Of a stretch of 64,000 nucleotides of DNA, positions 32,673 to 44,400 are shown piece after piece. Each line of letters begins with the position of its first letter. Position 1 is the stretch's first letter. Source of the DNA: Paraspadella gotoi (Eukaryota; Chaetognatha). The DNA lies in assembly GCA_051294375.1 (NCBI GenBank), contig CM119266.1, positions 25,547,908 through 25,611,907 of the forward strand, given 5' to 3'. The notes under the pieces were generated by a model. It searched no databases. It saw only the letters and a list, made by a program, of their open reading frames with translations, and was not told the DNA's origin. The position numbers were made by a program, and so were the translations under genes.

Positions 32673-32738
32673 TTGTGTCTTGTGTCTTGTGTCTTGTGTC
32701 TTGTGTCTTGTGTCTTGTGTCTTGTGTCTTGTGTCTTT
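32673..32738. repeat. Heptamer tandem repeat (TTGTGTC)n
   Basis: About nine perfect units of CTTGTGT/TTGTGTC, followed by degenerate TTTTGTC units to about 32,785. Because 7 x 3 = 21 bases, the minus strand shows a repeating heptapeptide (HKTQDTR), which is a by-product of the period. It is not the arthropod telomere repeat (TTAGG). Confidence 0.95.
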
Positions 32739-32785
32739 TGTTTTTTGTCTTTTGTCTTTTGTCTTGTGACTTGTGTCTCTTATAC

Positions 32786-34470
32786 TTATATTGTAATCCA
32801 TTGTAGTTATTTTTTTTTCTACTTTTCTCTATAATCCTTTCTCTTTTCTTTCTAAACTCTTCTTTTTCCTCAGAAACCATTTTTAATCTTTTCCTTTTCG
32901 CTTTCCTCGTCCCTCCTTTGCCTTTTTTCTTTTTCCCTTTTCTCTTTAGGTAAAGAACAGGTTTTGTCTTTTGTCTCATTAAAAGTATTAAATTTATATG
33001 AAAAAAAAATAAAATTAAAGATAAAGTTTTCTCCAGAAAAAGAAGGAAAGAAACAAAGGAAGGTAAAAAAAAAAGAAGAAAAAAATACAAAAGATTAAAA
33101 ATTAACATTTTGACAATCGACAAACTGATTTACTCTTCCTGAGTTTGACGCTAGCGACTATGACGAAGCCGACAATTACGTCAATAAACAATTTGTCGAT
33201 CTGGCGATATGTACCCAAGTAAACAACCATACACCATACAAAAAAATAGAGACGAGGACGATGAAGACGACGACGACGAAGACAACGACGACGCTGTCTC
33301 CTCCTAATCAGGACTAAGGAAAGTCTTCCACTGAGAAACTCCTCCTCTCATCTGATGAGTTTCGACTTCCAACGAACCTCGTTCGATTCACGACCCAAAA
33401 TCCGGAGGGGAATCTCGGGAAAAACCAGAGGTTTTTTGAAGGGGGGGGATGTGGAAAAGGGGGAGGGGGATAAGGGGTAAAGGGAAGATGGGGAAGTGGA
33501 AAAGGAGGTGTTGAAAAGTGGGAGTGAAAGGGGGAGCGGAAAACTGGATAGGCGAGGGGAAATTAAAAAGGAGGGAGAGGAAAAAGAGATGTGGTAAGGG
33601 AAAGTGGAAAAGAAGGCGTGGAATGGAAAGTGGAAAAAGGGAACTGGAAAAGGGGGAAAGGAGATGTGGAAGAGAGGAAGGAACTTTGAAAAAAGGAACG
33701 AGGGAGAATAGAAGCGGAAGGGAGAAGGAGGTTTTGAAAAAAGAACTAAAACTTCGAAGGAAAGTTCAGCGAGTAAGAGAAATAAGTTTAGACGAGGGTT
33801 AAAATAGAAATGGCTGGGGGCAAAGATGCAAAATGTTATGTATTTATATTTAGTTGAGAGAAAATCTTTAAAAAAGTTGAAAAAAAGAGACAAAGGAGTT
33901 GAAGAGAACGAAGACGCCAGTAAAAAGACAGAGAATTTGCATTCTTTGATTTTTTTTTCCTAAGAATTTAGGGCTTGTTTTCGAAAGCAGCTCCATCTCT
34001 TATTTTCGACGCCGAAAAAAGAGAAAAAGAATAAAAATAAAAATAAAAAAGAGAAAAAGAATAAAATGCTAAGTAATTATCTAGCAAGAGTGATGAGGGC
34101 CTTAATCTACCATAGCCCGTCCAAAGTCATGTATCATTTTTATATTGTTTGTCTCAATTTCATAGAAACAAAAGATAAAATCGAAAATGGAAACAAAGAA
34201 GAAAAACATTGGGGTCTCGTAGCGAGGAACCGCCTATGTTCCGACCGCGCCGAGACGCAAGGTTGAATAACCGACTTCCAATCTGTCAAAATTAGTCCCT
34301 TCCCTGTTCCAACCAAAAATTCTCAGTTTTAGCAAAACGTCTTTTTTTTTCTAACAAAATTTTTGGACAAAATTTTTTTTTTTTTTTGCTAACCGCGGAG
34401 CCAAAAACCCTCAGGAGAACACGAAATTTGCCGAAAAGAAACTGAAGTTATGGCAAATGACGGTTACATT

Positions 34471-34473
<3 letters not shown>
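32786..34473. other. Low-complexity, no gene recognised
   Basis: Alternating T/C-rich (32,800-32,960), A-rich (33,000-33,110) and strongly purine-rich (33,420-33,800) DNA. The frames of up to 181 codons here are Phe/Ser/Leu- or Lys/Arg/Glu-rich shadows. A short (GAC)n lies at about 33,268-33,290. Confidence 0.6.
33420..33800. repeat. Long G/A-asymmetric purine block
   Basis: About 380 bases of the plus strand are nearly all purine, built from irregular GTGGAAAAGGGGGA-like units of roughly 20-25 bases. The strand asymmetry is stronger than in normal sequence. Confidence 0.75.

Positions 34474-34535
<62 letters not shown>
34474..34535. repeat. (GA)n microsatellite
   Basis: Uninterrupted (GA)n of about 31 units. 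Confidence 0.98.
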
Positions 34536-34538
<3 letters not shown>

Positions 34539-35255
34539 TGGAAGAAAATATCTGCATCATAACCATAAATCGTCTCGATAATCGGATTTCATCGGAAAAA
34601 TATAAACGAAGCGGAAAAAAATGAAATGAAAAACAAGTCGAACAAAGGAAGGAACAATTGTTAATTAAAGTCGTCTTTGGAGGTTCGTACGAGTGAGGAA
34701 TTGATGGAGAGAGAGAGAATGAGAGTGAGAGAGAGAAAAAAAAATTCACGTGGATTCACCGAGGAGGAAAAGTCAATCAAAGAGACGTCGACTGAGTGTT
34801 AATGTGACAATGAATTACTGAAGACAATTGATTCACTATTGGGAACAATAAAGATAAACACAATTCGTTGTTTGAGAATTAAATGTAAAAAAAAAAAAAC
34901 TTTTATGGTGAAAGAAAAGAAATTTAAGTCTAGCTCCAAAAATGTTGTGTGGCCTAAAAAAGTCTTTTCTCCCCAAAAAAGTGTCAATCTGGAAAGTCCC
35001 TTCTTTCTCTCCGCAGAAAATTCGTGACTGTTTCAATTAGTCGCGAAAGAAGTCGAGACGATTTCGCTTCGCATAAAATGGAGAGAAAATGAGAGAAAAA
35101 AAAGGGAAAGAAAAAAGTGAAAAAAAAGAGAAAAAGAAAGAAAGCGAGAAAAATGGAAGCCTAATAAAAAAAAAGTGGTTTACGCCAAAAGTACAGTCGT
35201 TGACAATTAAACATGGCGGGTGGTGAACCTTTCTTTTTTCGGGTCGGTCCGTAGT
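34536..35255. other. No gene recognised
   Basis: AT-rich sequence with A/T homopolymers. Overlapping frames at 34,799-35,036 on both strands look like chance. Confidence 0.6.
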
Positions 35256-35410
35256 NNNNNNNNNNNNNNNNNNNNNNNNNNNNNNNNNNNNNNNNNNNNN
35301 NNNNNNNNNNNNNNNNNNNNNNNNNNNNNNNNNNNNNNNNNNNNNNNNNNNNNNNNNNNNNNNNNNNNNNNNNNNNNNNNNNNNNNNNNNNNNNNNNNNN
35401 NNNNNNNNNN
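35256..35410. other. Assembly gap (155 N)
   Basis: The longest N run in the window and not of the 25-base placeholder size, so its length may be an estimate. A (GA)n tract follows directly. Confidence 0.99.
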
Positions 35411-35494
35411 GAGAGGAGAAAGATATAGAGGAGAGGAGAGTAGAGAGAGAGGAGGAAGAGAGAGAGAGAGAGAGGGAGATGAGAGAGGAGAGAG

Positions 35495-35530
<36 letters not shown>

Positions 35531-35545
35531 CGGAGAGAGAGAGAG
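35411..35545. repeat. Interrupted (GA)n tract next to a gap
   Basis: (GA)n with many AGG/AAG interruptions. The tract probably continues into the N run. Confidence 0.95.
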
Positions 35546-35615
35546 ATGATTTTTTTGAACGTTGACATATTTTTTGCAAAATGTTTTAAATTTGTCAGTC
35601 TTCTTTCGATTTTAT

Positions 35616-35704
<89 letters not shown>

Positions 35705-35715
35705 TTTCTTTCTTT
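35616..35715. repeat. (CTTT)n microsatellite
   Basis: About 25 units of CTTT/TTTC, nearly perfect. Its Phe/Leu/Ser frames are shadows. Confidence 0.98.
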
Positions 35716-35913
35716 GCCTCCGCTTTATTTCCAATCTATTCTTGTTTTTTTTATCTCTGACTTTTTTCTTTCCTCTCGTCGTTAGAAGGTTTAATGAAAG
35801 AATTCACGATGAAACATAAATTCAAGATTATCATCGTCTCTTTGAACAAAAGGACATTTATGAGGGACGTTATGGCGAGGATTGCGCCCTCGCTCCAGCC
35901 AGCGGAATTGTTT

Positions 35914-36034
<121 letters not shown>

Positions 36035-36410
36035 ACGGGTGAGGCGAAATGAGGCTAAAGGGAAAAGAATGAGAAGGATTAAAGAATAAGAAAAAATGTT
36101 AGAAATGGGGAGTGAGGAAGAGAGAGAGAGATAGAAAAAGAGAGAAAAAAGAAAGAGAACAAAAAATAAAGAAAGAAAGCTGGGAAGATGGGTATCTAGC
36201 TAGGATGAGCCTCTATCCTGGAAAGAAAGAAAAAAGAAAGAAAGAAAACAAGAAAGAGAAAAAAGAAAGAAGGAAAGACAGCAAGAAAGAAAGAAAGAAA
36301 GAGTGAAAGAACCAGAGAAAGAAGACTAGAAAGATAAAAAGAAGAGAAAGAAAGATAAAATAATAGAAACGAAAAAAAAAAAAAAATTATTGAACGAAAA
36401 AAATGTTTTC

Positions 36411-36734
36411 CTTCTCTTAGTCATGATTCTCGGGCCTGGGGCGCCGGGGCCCGGAAATGAAGTCTGCGCTTTGGCACCCGAGAATTAGGCGCCGCTTCGA
36501 CGGGGGCCTGGGATGGAGGCCCTCTGGCTAAGCTTCTCAACTATCGAGCTCTTTGAAGAAATTGGCGTATTCAATGGACCATGGTCCCGAAAGAATGAAA
36601 CAAAGATGAANNNNNNNNNNNNNNNNNNNNNNNNNTATGTTACAGTCCCAAATGATGACAGGCTCGCCACTTGGAAAAAATGACAAGTCTGACCATCAAG
36701 GCAGTGGCTAGGTGACATCTCAACTATCTCTACC
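36411..36734. other. GC-richer unique block with a 25-N gap
   Basis: A short non-repetitive island (for example GGGCCTGGGGCGCCGGGGCC at about 36,435) split by the gap at 36,611-36,635. The minus-strand frame 36,718-36,485 crosses the gap and cannot be trusted. No domain is recognised. Confidence 0.5.
36611..36635. other. Assembly gap (25 N)
   Basis: Fixed-length gap about 100 bases outside the left end of palindrome P1. Confidence 0.99.
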
Positions 36735-39700
36735 GACTCTACGAAATCTCTCTCTCTCGCGCATATACATTACTACTACTTTCCACACCACTCCAACTCA
36801 GCCCGGCCACAAGGATATTCCTTTTTCATTTTTCGTCTCATTTCCCTTCTCGGTTTCGAGTGGTCGGAGATTATTGATTTATACTGAGATTTTATTCAGC
36901 ATTTATTTTTTTTTTATCTCTTCTCATCTCTCCTCTCTCTCTTCTCGTCTCTCTTATTATCTCTCTCGGTTCTCTCTCTCTCTCACTCTCTCTCAAGCTC
37001 TCTACTCTTACTTCACTGCGTCTGTTCTGTTGTGCGCTAAACTTATCCTTTTTTTTCGCAGTAACTGTCAACACATAGATTGTATTTTTATATTTCGGCG
37101 GTCGGCATCAATTTCATTATTCTTCTTTGGGTTCTTTCGGCGCTTATAAATATTTTCTAGTTTTATGACTATAATATTTTATATATATAATATTTTTTTT
37201 CATTTTTCCTTTGATTCTCGTTGTCCTTTTGGTTGGTATATAGCGGGATCATAAGTACCTTCCACCTAATCTATTCAAACAATATTAAATAAAACAAAGA
37301 ATAAATAAAATATGTTTCAGTGGTCTAATTACAATACATACTAACATACATATTTACGGGATATCTTAGTGCCTCTCGTTTATTAATTTTTTGTTTGTTG
37401 GGTTGAATTTCTTTCATCCGTCTCTTCGGTCCTTGCCCGTTGTCCCGTCCAGTCGCACGTCCCGTAGGTATTGTCTTTCTTCTTCCGGCGTCTGTTCGTG
37501 AGTTCAAGGGAAAGGTTTTACTCGGCTTTCGAAATCGCATGATATTCGCCAACTTCAAAGGAAGACTCTAAAAAAGACAACTTCGTCTCTCCTCTTCTCT
37601 CTCTCTATATAGATATATATATATAATATCTTGGAGATTTAGAGAGAGAGAGAAAGAGAGAGGGAGAGCAGTTGCTTTTCCGGAGCATACCATTTAAAAA
37701 AATCGACGTCTACGCCGTGTATCCCGTTTGGTTCGCTTTGACACGTTTTGCACCGCAATGCGCCAGCGGCGTCAATTTCGTGACCTTGAATATCCACGAG
37801 CGTCACAAAAGTTTCCACGCGGGGACGTGATGAATTCGATACGAATATTGTTTTAATATCGGGTTTTGCGTAATTACTAATCGTCATCAATATCTCACGG
37901 AATCTGTCCACGCCAGTCAGAATAGAATGCATTAAGTAATCCCTTCCTGAACTCTCTTATCTTTTTTTCTTTTTTTTTCTTTCTTTTTTCTCATCTTTCC
38001 TCTTTTTTCTTTTTTTCCTTTTTTTTCTTTCTTCCTTTCCTATCTTTCCTCTCTTTTTTTTCCTTTTTAATAATTAGGTTTCTGGAGAAATGAAGATGTT
38101 GAAAAAATGTCGATCTCACCCTCTCTCACCTCTCCTTACTCGTTGCCTCCCCTCATCCTTGCTCCCCTCTGAAAAAATTTTTATCTCGATTTTTCGATTG
38201 TTTTGCATCGGTGTTTGCCCCGAGAAAAACAATAAAAATCAGGGGGAAGCTAAAAAATCTCGTTCTCTACGTTTCTCTCATTCTCTCTCTCTCTCTCTTT
38301 CCCTTCTCTGACGACGCAGTCGCTTTTTTTTTTTCTTTCTGGCGCTAAAACGGAAGGAAAGCGAAAACCGGATATGTCATTTTGGGATTTTTAATGGGTG
38401 GCGCCATGGTGGGGAACTTGGACGGGGAAAGCTGTGCCGACCACTTAATCAAGGATGGTGAGGGAAAAACGAAGGGGGGGGGGGAATGTGAAAAGTTGAG
38501 AATGATATGCACGAGAAGGGTTACAAAAATGAGATTCGAATGTACGATATTTAGAAGGTTTTATAAATAGATATTGCTTTTTTTTCTCATAACGCTAATT
38601 AATCGTGAAATTAATTCAAAATATTCTTGATAATTAAGATATAGATTTCAATTCGAGGAACAGTATCGTTAAGTTTAATCTAGATTGCTCTAAATAATCT
38701 TTAGGGAGCTATTTAGAGCGGACGAAATAAGTGATAAGAAAAGGAAAAAACCCGTCTGATTGTAGCTTATTTGGGTATAAAATATACATAGTAAAATTAA
38801 AAAAATTAAAAAATTATATTAAAATTTGATATCGTGTAGTCGTGTCCAAGGTTTACGTAGTAAGCGAAACCTAATTAAGAAAGTCGTTGAAAACTTTGTA
38901 GTTTGATTTTTTGATTTTTTGAAACTGTTGACTGTTTCGCTTGCTCCTGATTTTCTCCTCAACATGCGTTTTGTGATGAAGGGTTTTGATATTACCTAGA
39001 GTCGTTGATTTCCTGATCACCGGCGCAGAACTCGGATTACATTTCACAACGTCTCCGTGAGTCCTGTCGGGTGACTGCAGGCCACGGCGTGCGTTGTTGC
39101 GTCAGCGCGAGACGTTAAATGCGTGCAGTCGCTTAGTTTCAGTAGTACAACGACAGCCTGTCATAAATTTCGTCTGAAAAAAAAACTATGAAGAGGGAGA
39201 AGGAAAAGAGACATGAACGTTCGTGAATTTTGAGGACGAGAGAGGAGAGAGCAGAGAGAGAGAAAGAGAGATAGAGAGGGAGGCAGGGGAGAGGGAGGGA
39301 GAGAGACAGAGACAGAGACAGAGTGACAGGACAGAGAGACAAGACAAATGAAAACGACCAGAAGCCCAACTCCTGTCGCTCAGAAAGAGGAGCAACAGAT
39401 CATCAATAACACAACTTAGTTAAGATATCAACAATCTGTCATGCATCCATCATACATCTCATATCAATCATCATCACATCATTCATCATCTCAATCATCT
39501 CATCATCATATCATCATCATCATCTATAAACGGTCACCGACCTTTTTGTCTCTCCTCTCTGGGGTCTCTCGCAAACTACGGACTACGATATCATCTCGTG
39601 TTCATTCTTCTTCGCATTAAGCGAGCGTCTTTCTCACCATCTCTCCATCACTCCGCAGTCGCAACAATACTCCTAAACGCTTCATCTCTCCATCAAGCTC

Positions 39701-40190
39701 TGATACATATCCCCAGCATCTCGGTTCAGCACAAAACTACTACATCATCTTTTTTTCTTTTCTACATGAACTCACCCTCTCTTCTCCACCCCACTCTCCC
39801 CATCCCCATCATTTTTTTTTCCGTTCAAAAATGGCGGCCCGTCATTCTCTCCCGCGCGCCGCTTATTTTATTCGCCCGCCTTCAAACCGAGAGTGCTCCA
39901 CTCTCGCGACCAGAAAAATACCGAGTAAGTTCAAGCGAGACTCGACTGGGGATGACGATGAGGTGTTTCTTCCTCATTCCCGGCCTCGTTACGGACGGAT
40001 GGACTACGAAAGCGTGAGAGTGAGACGTGTGACGACGACGACGAACGGACGACGACGACGGACGAACGACCTGAATTAAGAGAGCAATTTTTGCTCATCG
40101 CACGGCTCGGCTCTATATCCTGGCCGGAATCTGCTTTGCTTTACTCAATCTGCGAGCGGGTTAATAAACGGATTCTCTTCCGCCCGCTTG
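36735..40190 (+). repeat. Palindrome P1, left arm (~3.45 kb)
   Basis: This arm is the reverse complement, with many small indels and substitutions, of 40,535-43,640. Matching landmarks include: GAGCAGTTGCTTTTCCGGAG against its inverse near 42,895; CTGGCGTGACAG-like sequence (37,910 against 42,670); TCCTGATCACCGGCGC (39,015 against 41,595); the ATGGCGGCC block (39,831 against 40,859); and CTGCGAGCGGGTTAATAA (40,150 against 40,575). The outermost 200 bases (36,735-36,950) match only loosely. A region of irregular ATC repeats (39,430-39,530) corresponds to the (ATG)n array of the other arm. Confidence 0.9.
39831..39924 (+). other. Possible coding start exon in P1 left arm
   Basis: An ATG in the context AAAATGG begins a frame that reaches a consensus donor ACCGA|GTAAGT at 39,924/39,925. 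The same block exists, inverted, at 40,859-40,774. The two versions differ by frame-changing indels, so the true peptide is uncertain. The other arm gives the more protein-like reading. See that entry and the finding on a possible two-exon gene. Confidence 0.2.
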
Positions 40191-40534
40191 AATCTCTCTC
40201 TTCTCTCCTCTCTTCTCTTCTCTCTTCTCTCTCTACTCTCTCTCTCTGCTCCTCTCTCTCTTCTCTCTCTCTCTGCTATATCACTGAATCGTTTCTGTGT
40301 CGTGAACGCCACCTCCGTCCCTCAAAACACAACACAACAACAACGTCGCACTACTCACGGGTCCACTCGAAAGACGGTCGCATTGTCAAAAGCTCAGTCG
40401 TGTCGTTCAGAATCTGGCCGGATGATATCGGCGCTCCTTCGGAGGAAGCTCTTCTTTGCAATCTTTGTTGCATATTCGAGAAGCCTCTTCTTTGCAATCT
40501 TGTTTCATTACGAATAAAAGAAGCTCTTCTTTCA
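40191..40534. other. Palindrome P1 spacer (unique, ~345 bp)
   Basis: This single-copy DNA lies between the two arms. It starts with a CT-rich stretch (40,190-40,275). From 40,447 it holds about two and a half units of a ~40-base direct repeat (GAAGCTCTTCTTTGCAATCT, GAAGCCTCTTCTTTGCAATC, GAAGCTCTTCTTTCATG). Its plus-strand frame from 40,411 after TCGTTCAG reads ESGRMISALLRRKLFFAIFV and stops at 40,517. That frame is possible but unproven coding sequence. Confidence 0.6.
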
Positions 40535-40657
40535 TGTAAGCGGGGGAAAGAATCCGTTATTAACCCGCTCGCAGATTGAGTAAAGCAAAGCAGATTCGGC
40601 CAGGATATGAGCCGCCGGTTCGATGAGCCAAAAATGCTCTCTTAATCAGGTCGTCGT

Positions 40658-40700
<43 letters not shown>

Positions 40701-40773
40701 TCGTCGTCGTAACGAGGCCGGGGAATGAGAAGAAACACCTCTCGTCATCCCCAGTCGAGTCTCGTAGACTTAC

Positions 40774-40859
40774 TCGGTTTTTTCTGGCGCGAGGGGAGAC
40801 TCGGTTTGAAGGCGGCGATAAATAACGCGGCGCGCGGAGAGAATGACGGGGGCCGCCAT
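40774..40859 (-). other. Possible coding start exon in P1 right arm
   Basis: On the minus strand, ATG at 40,859 in a strong context (AAAATGGCG) opens a 28-codon frame beginning MAAPVILSARRVIYRRLQTE. It runs to ACCGA|GTAAGT. The N-terminus is Ala/Arg-rich with no acidic residue in the first 19 positions, which is the composition of a mitochondrial presequence. That is a weak, composition-only inference. Confidence 0.22.
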
Positions 40860-41150
40860 TTTGAGGAAAAAATGATGGGGGGGAGAGAGGGAGGGAGGAA
40901 AGAGAGGGTGAGTTCATGTGAGAAAAGAAAAAGAAAAGATGATGTAGTAGTTTGTGCTGAACGAGATGCTGGAGGATATTGTACAGAGTTGATGGAGAGA
41001 TGAAGCGATTTAGGATATTGTGCGGACTGCGGAGTGATGGAGAGATGGAGAGAAAGACGCCGCTTGATGGAGAAGAATGAACCTACGAATGATATCGTCG
41101 GTCGTGTTGGCGAGAGACCCAGAGAGAGAGAAAAGGTCGGTGACTCGATT

Positions 41151-41210
<60 letters not shown>
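41151..41210. repeat. (ATG)n microsatellite
   Basis: About 20 perfect ATG triplets. The poly-Met frame is a shadow. Confidence 0.98.
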
Positions 41211-41211
<1 letters not shown>

Positions 41212-41373
41212 CGATGTTGGATTATTTAATAAGTTTTTGCTTATTGATGACTTTGTCCTCTTTCTGAGGGACAGTTTGGGCTTTGTCGTTTTCTATTTGT
41301 CTGTCTCTCTGTCTGTCACTCTGTCTCTGTCTCTGTCTCTCTCCCTCCTTCTCTCTCCCTGCCTCCCTCTCTA

Positions 41374-41405
<32 letters not shown>

Positions 41406-42907
41406 AAAATCACGAAGCGTTCATTCTCTTTTCCTTTCTCCCTCTTTCATATTTTTTTTTCAGAGAAATTTATGAGGTGTCGTTGCTGAACTAAGCGATG
41501 ACGCATTAGCCGCGCGACGACAGCGACGCCGTGGCTGCAGTCACCGACAGACTCACGGATGACGTTGTGAAATGTGAATCCGAGTCGCGCCGGTGATCAG
41601 GAAATCAACGACTCGGTAATATCAAAACCTTCATCAAAAACGCATTTGAGAGAAATCAGGAGGAAACAGAAACAGTTCAAAAAATCAAAAAATCAAACTA
41701 CAAGTTTTCAACGACTTCTTATTTGGGTTTTCGTTTACTACTAAACTTTTGGACACATTACACGATATAAATTTTAATATATTTTTAATTTTTTAATTTT
41801 TATATGTATTTTTTAATACAAATAGCTAAATCAGACGGTTTTTTTCCTTTTTATACTTATTTCGTCGCTCTAAATAGATCTAAGATTAGTTTAGATGAAT
41901 CTAGATTAAAACTTAAGATACTTTCTCCGATTGGAAATCTTATTATCTTATTATCAAGAATATTTTTAAATTAATTTCACGATTAATTAGCGTTACTGAG
42001 AAAAAAAAAGCAATCTATTTATAAAACCTTCTAAATATGTACATCGAATCTGCATTTTGTAACCTTCTCGTCATATTCATTCTCAACTTTTCCACATTCC
42101 CCCCCCCCTTCGTTTTTCCCTCACCATCCTTTGGATTAAGGGGGGGGGTGAACTTTCCCCGTCCAAGTTCCGCCACCATGGCGCCACCATAAAAAATCCC
42201 AAAATGACATCCGGTTTTCGCTTTCCTTCCGTTTTAGCGCCAGAAAGAAAAAAAAAAGCGACTGCGGTTCGTCAGAGAGAGGGAAAGAGAGAGAGAGAGA
42301 GAGAGAGAAATACGTAGAGAGATTTTTTAGCTTCCCCCTGATTTTTTATTTTTTTTTTCTCGGGGCAAAACACGATCAAAACAAACTCGAAAAATCGAGA
42401 TAAAATTTTTTTCAGAGGGTGAGGCAAGGATTGAGGGGAGGCAACGAGTAAGGAGAGGGTGAGGAGAGGGTGAGATCGACCATTTTTTCAACATATCTTC
42501 ATTTCTCCCAGAAACCCTAATTATAAAAAGAAAAAAGAAAGAGAGGAAAGATAGAAAGAAAGAAAGAAAAAAAAGAAAAAAGAAAAAGAGGAAAGATAGA
42601 AAGAAAGAAAGAAAAAAAAGAAAAAAAGAAAGAGAGTCAGGAAGGGATTACTAATGCATTCTATCTGACTGGCGTGACAGATTCCGTGAGATATTGATGA
42701 CGATTAGAATTACGCAAAACCCGATATTAAAAAAATATTCGTATCGATTCAGTCACGTCCCCGCGTGAAACTTTTGTGACGCGTCGTGGATATTCAAGGT
42801 CACGAATTGACGCCGTGGCGCATTGCGGTGCAAAACGTGTCAAGCGAAACCAAAACGGGATACACGCGTAACGTCGATTTTTAAATTGGTATCTCGGAAA
42901 AGCAATG

Positions 42908-42940
<33 letters not shown>

Positions 42941-42941
42941 A

Positions 42942-42998
<57 letters not shown>

Positions 42999-43576
42999 AT
43001 GTTTGTCTTTTTTGAGTCTTCCCTTTGAAGTTGCGGAATATCATGCGATTTCGAAAGCCGAGTAAAACCTTCCCCTTGAACTCAGAACAGGACGGCCGGA
43101 GAGAAAGACATACGTACGGACGTGCGGACTGACGGACGAACGGAAGGACCGAGAGACGGGCATGAAAGAAATTCGAACAATCAAACAAATAATTAATAAA
43201 CGAAGGCACTAAGATATCGTAAATATGTATGTATGTATGTATTGTAATTAGACCACTGAACTATATTTTTTTTATTCTTTGGTTTTATTAATATTTGTTT
43301 TGAATAGATTAGGTGAGAAAAGGTACTAGATTTCGCTGATCTGGATACAACAAAAGGGAACAAGAGAATCAAAGGAAAAAGTGAAAAAAAAATTATATAT
43401 AAAATATATATCATAAACTATGTTATAAAATATTATAAGCGAAAGACGAAAGAAAGAATAAAGAAGATGATGGCGACGCGAAGAGAAAAAAAACATGGGT
43501 GTTTGGACAGTTTATCTGTCTGAAAAAAAGATAAGTTAGGGCACAACAGAGACAGAGCGAGTGAGAGAGAGAGAGA

Positions 43577-43601
43577 NNNNNNNNNNNNNNNNNNNNNNNN
43601 N
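43577..43601. other. Assembly gap (25 N)
   Basis: Fixed-length gap directly after a (GA)n near the outer end of P1's right arm. Confidence 0.99.
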
Positions 43602-43789
43602 ATGTACAAAGAGAGAGAATTTCATAGACCGTGCGTCGCTTCTCCGGAAAATGTAGATTTTTTTTATAGACTTTCCCTATTTTAATACATACCGCCCCCA
43701 GATATATAGAGATATAGATAACCGATCCCTTTCCCTGACTTACCGTAAAAAACATTATTCGAATTTTTTACGGCGCGAGGGTACACGGT

Positions 43790-44400
43790 TTTGTCTTTGT
43801 AGGGTTTTACCCTTTCCTCCTTTAGATGGATTACAGTCTCATTTCTTCTTTTTTTTTCTTTTCTTTTCCTTCTTCTCAAATTCTTTTATCTTTTTTTCAT
43901 CGACTCTTAAATTTTCCGGCCGCAGCGTGAGAAACTTCCCCGTCGCAGGTTCCTTTTGATGGTCGATGATTAGACAAACCATAACCGCACCGGAAGGATA
44001 TGTTGGCAGCGGGCGAGGTCGTCGTCGTGTCTTGTCTTCGTTCGTTGCGTCGTCGTCGTCGTTCGTGTCGATTCATCGATGTTCCATTGCATGATTAAGC
44101 TAAAGGTCTTATCAATCAACAGATGAGTCTATTTTATCTTCCAACATCGGTCTTTTTTTGCGCGCCCCGGTTTTTTGCCGCATCTTGTTTATGTGTAAAA
44201 ATCGCAGTATCTGGTAATCACGCTCTCTCTCTCATCGCTCAGTCGTCTGTCTCTCTCATTCAGGTCTCTCCTCTCATCGGTCAGCTCTCGATTACCTCAT
44301 CCATACGTCATCTGTCGCCGCTCCCTTCCTCGTTCGTGCTTTCAATCTCTACATCATTGGTTTCTCGCGTCGTTTCACGACAAACTCAAAACTCACGCTA
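43790..44400 (+). repeat. Palindrome P2, left arm (~0.6 kb)
   Basis: Inverted counterpart of about 44,590-45,090. Shared inverse words include CCATTGCATGATTAAG, GGTCTTATCA..CAACAGATGA, CTTCCAACATCGGTCTTT, CATCTTGTTTATGTGTAAAA and GAGAAACTTCCCCGTCGC. The left arm carries several extra bases relative to the right one and to unit D. Its 92-codon frame (44,123-44,401) is not recognisable as a protein. Confidence 0.85.

Larger units (their letters stand above)
40535..43640 (-). repeat. Palindrome P1, right arm (~3.1 kb)
   Basis: Inverted copy of 36,735-40,190. It ends near TTTCATAGACCGTGCG, after which no match to the sequence left of 36,735 is seen. A 25-N gap (43,577-43,601) interrupts the outer end. 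Local differences from the left arm include a longer (ATG)n (41,151-41,210), a (TA)n (42,945-42,971) and a (GAC)n expansion. Confidence 0.9.

Noticed and set aside
32673-32738. Interstitial telomere repeat
   Set aside because: The unit TTGTGTC matches neither the arthropod TTAGG nor the common metazoan TTAGGG repeat.
33348-33893. 181-codon minus-strand Pro/Ser/Phe-rich frame
   Set aside because: It lies opposite the purine block, where stop codons are rare by composition. No motif or splice structure supports it.
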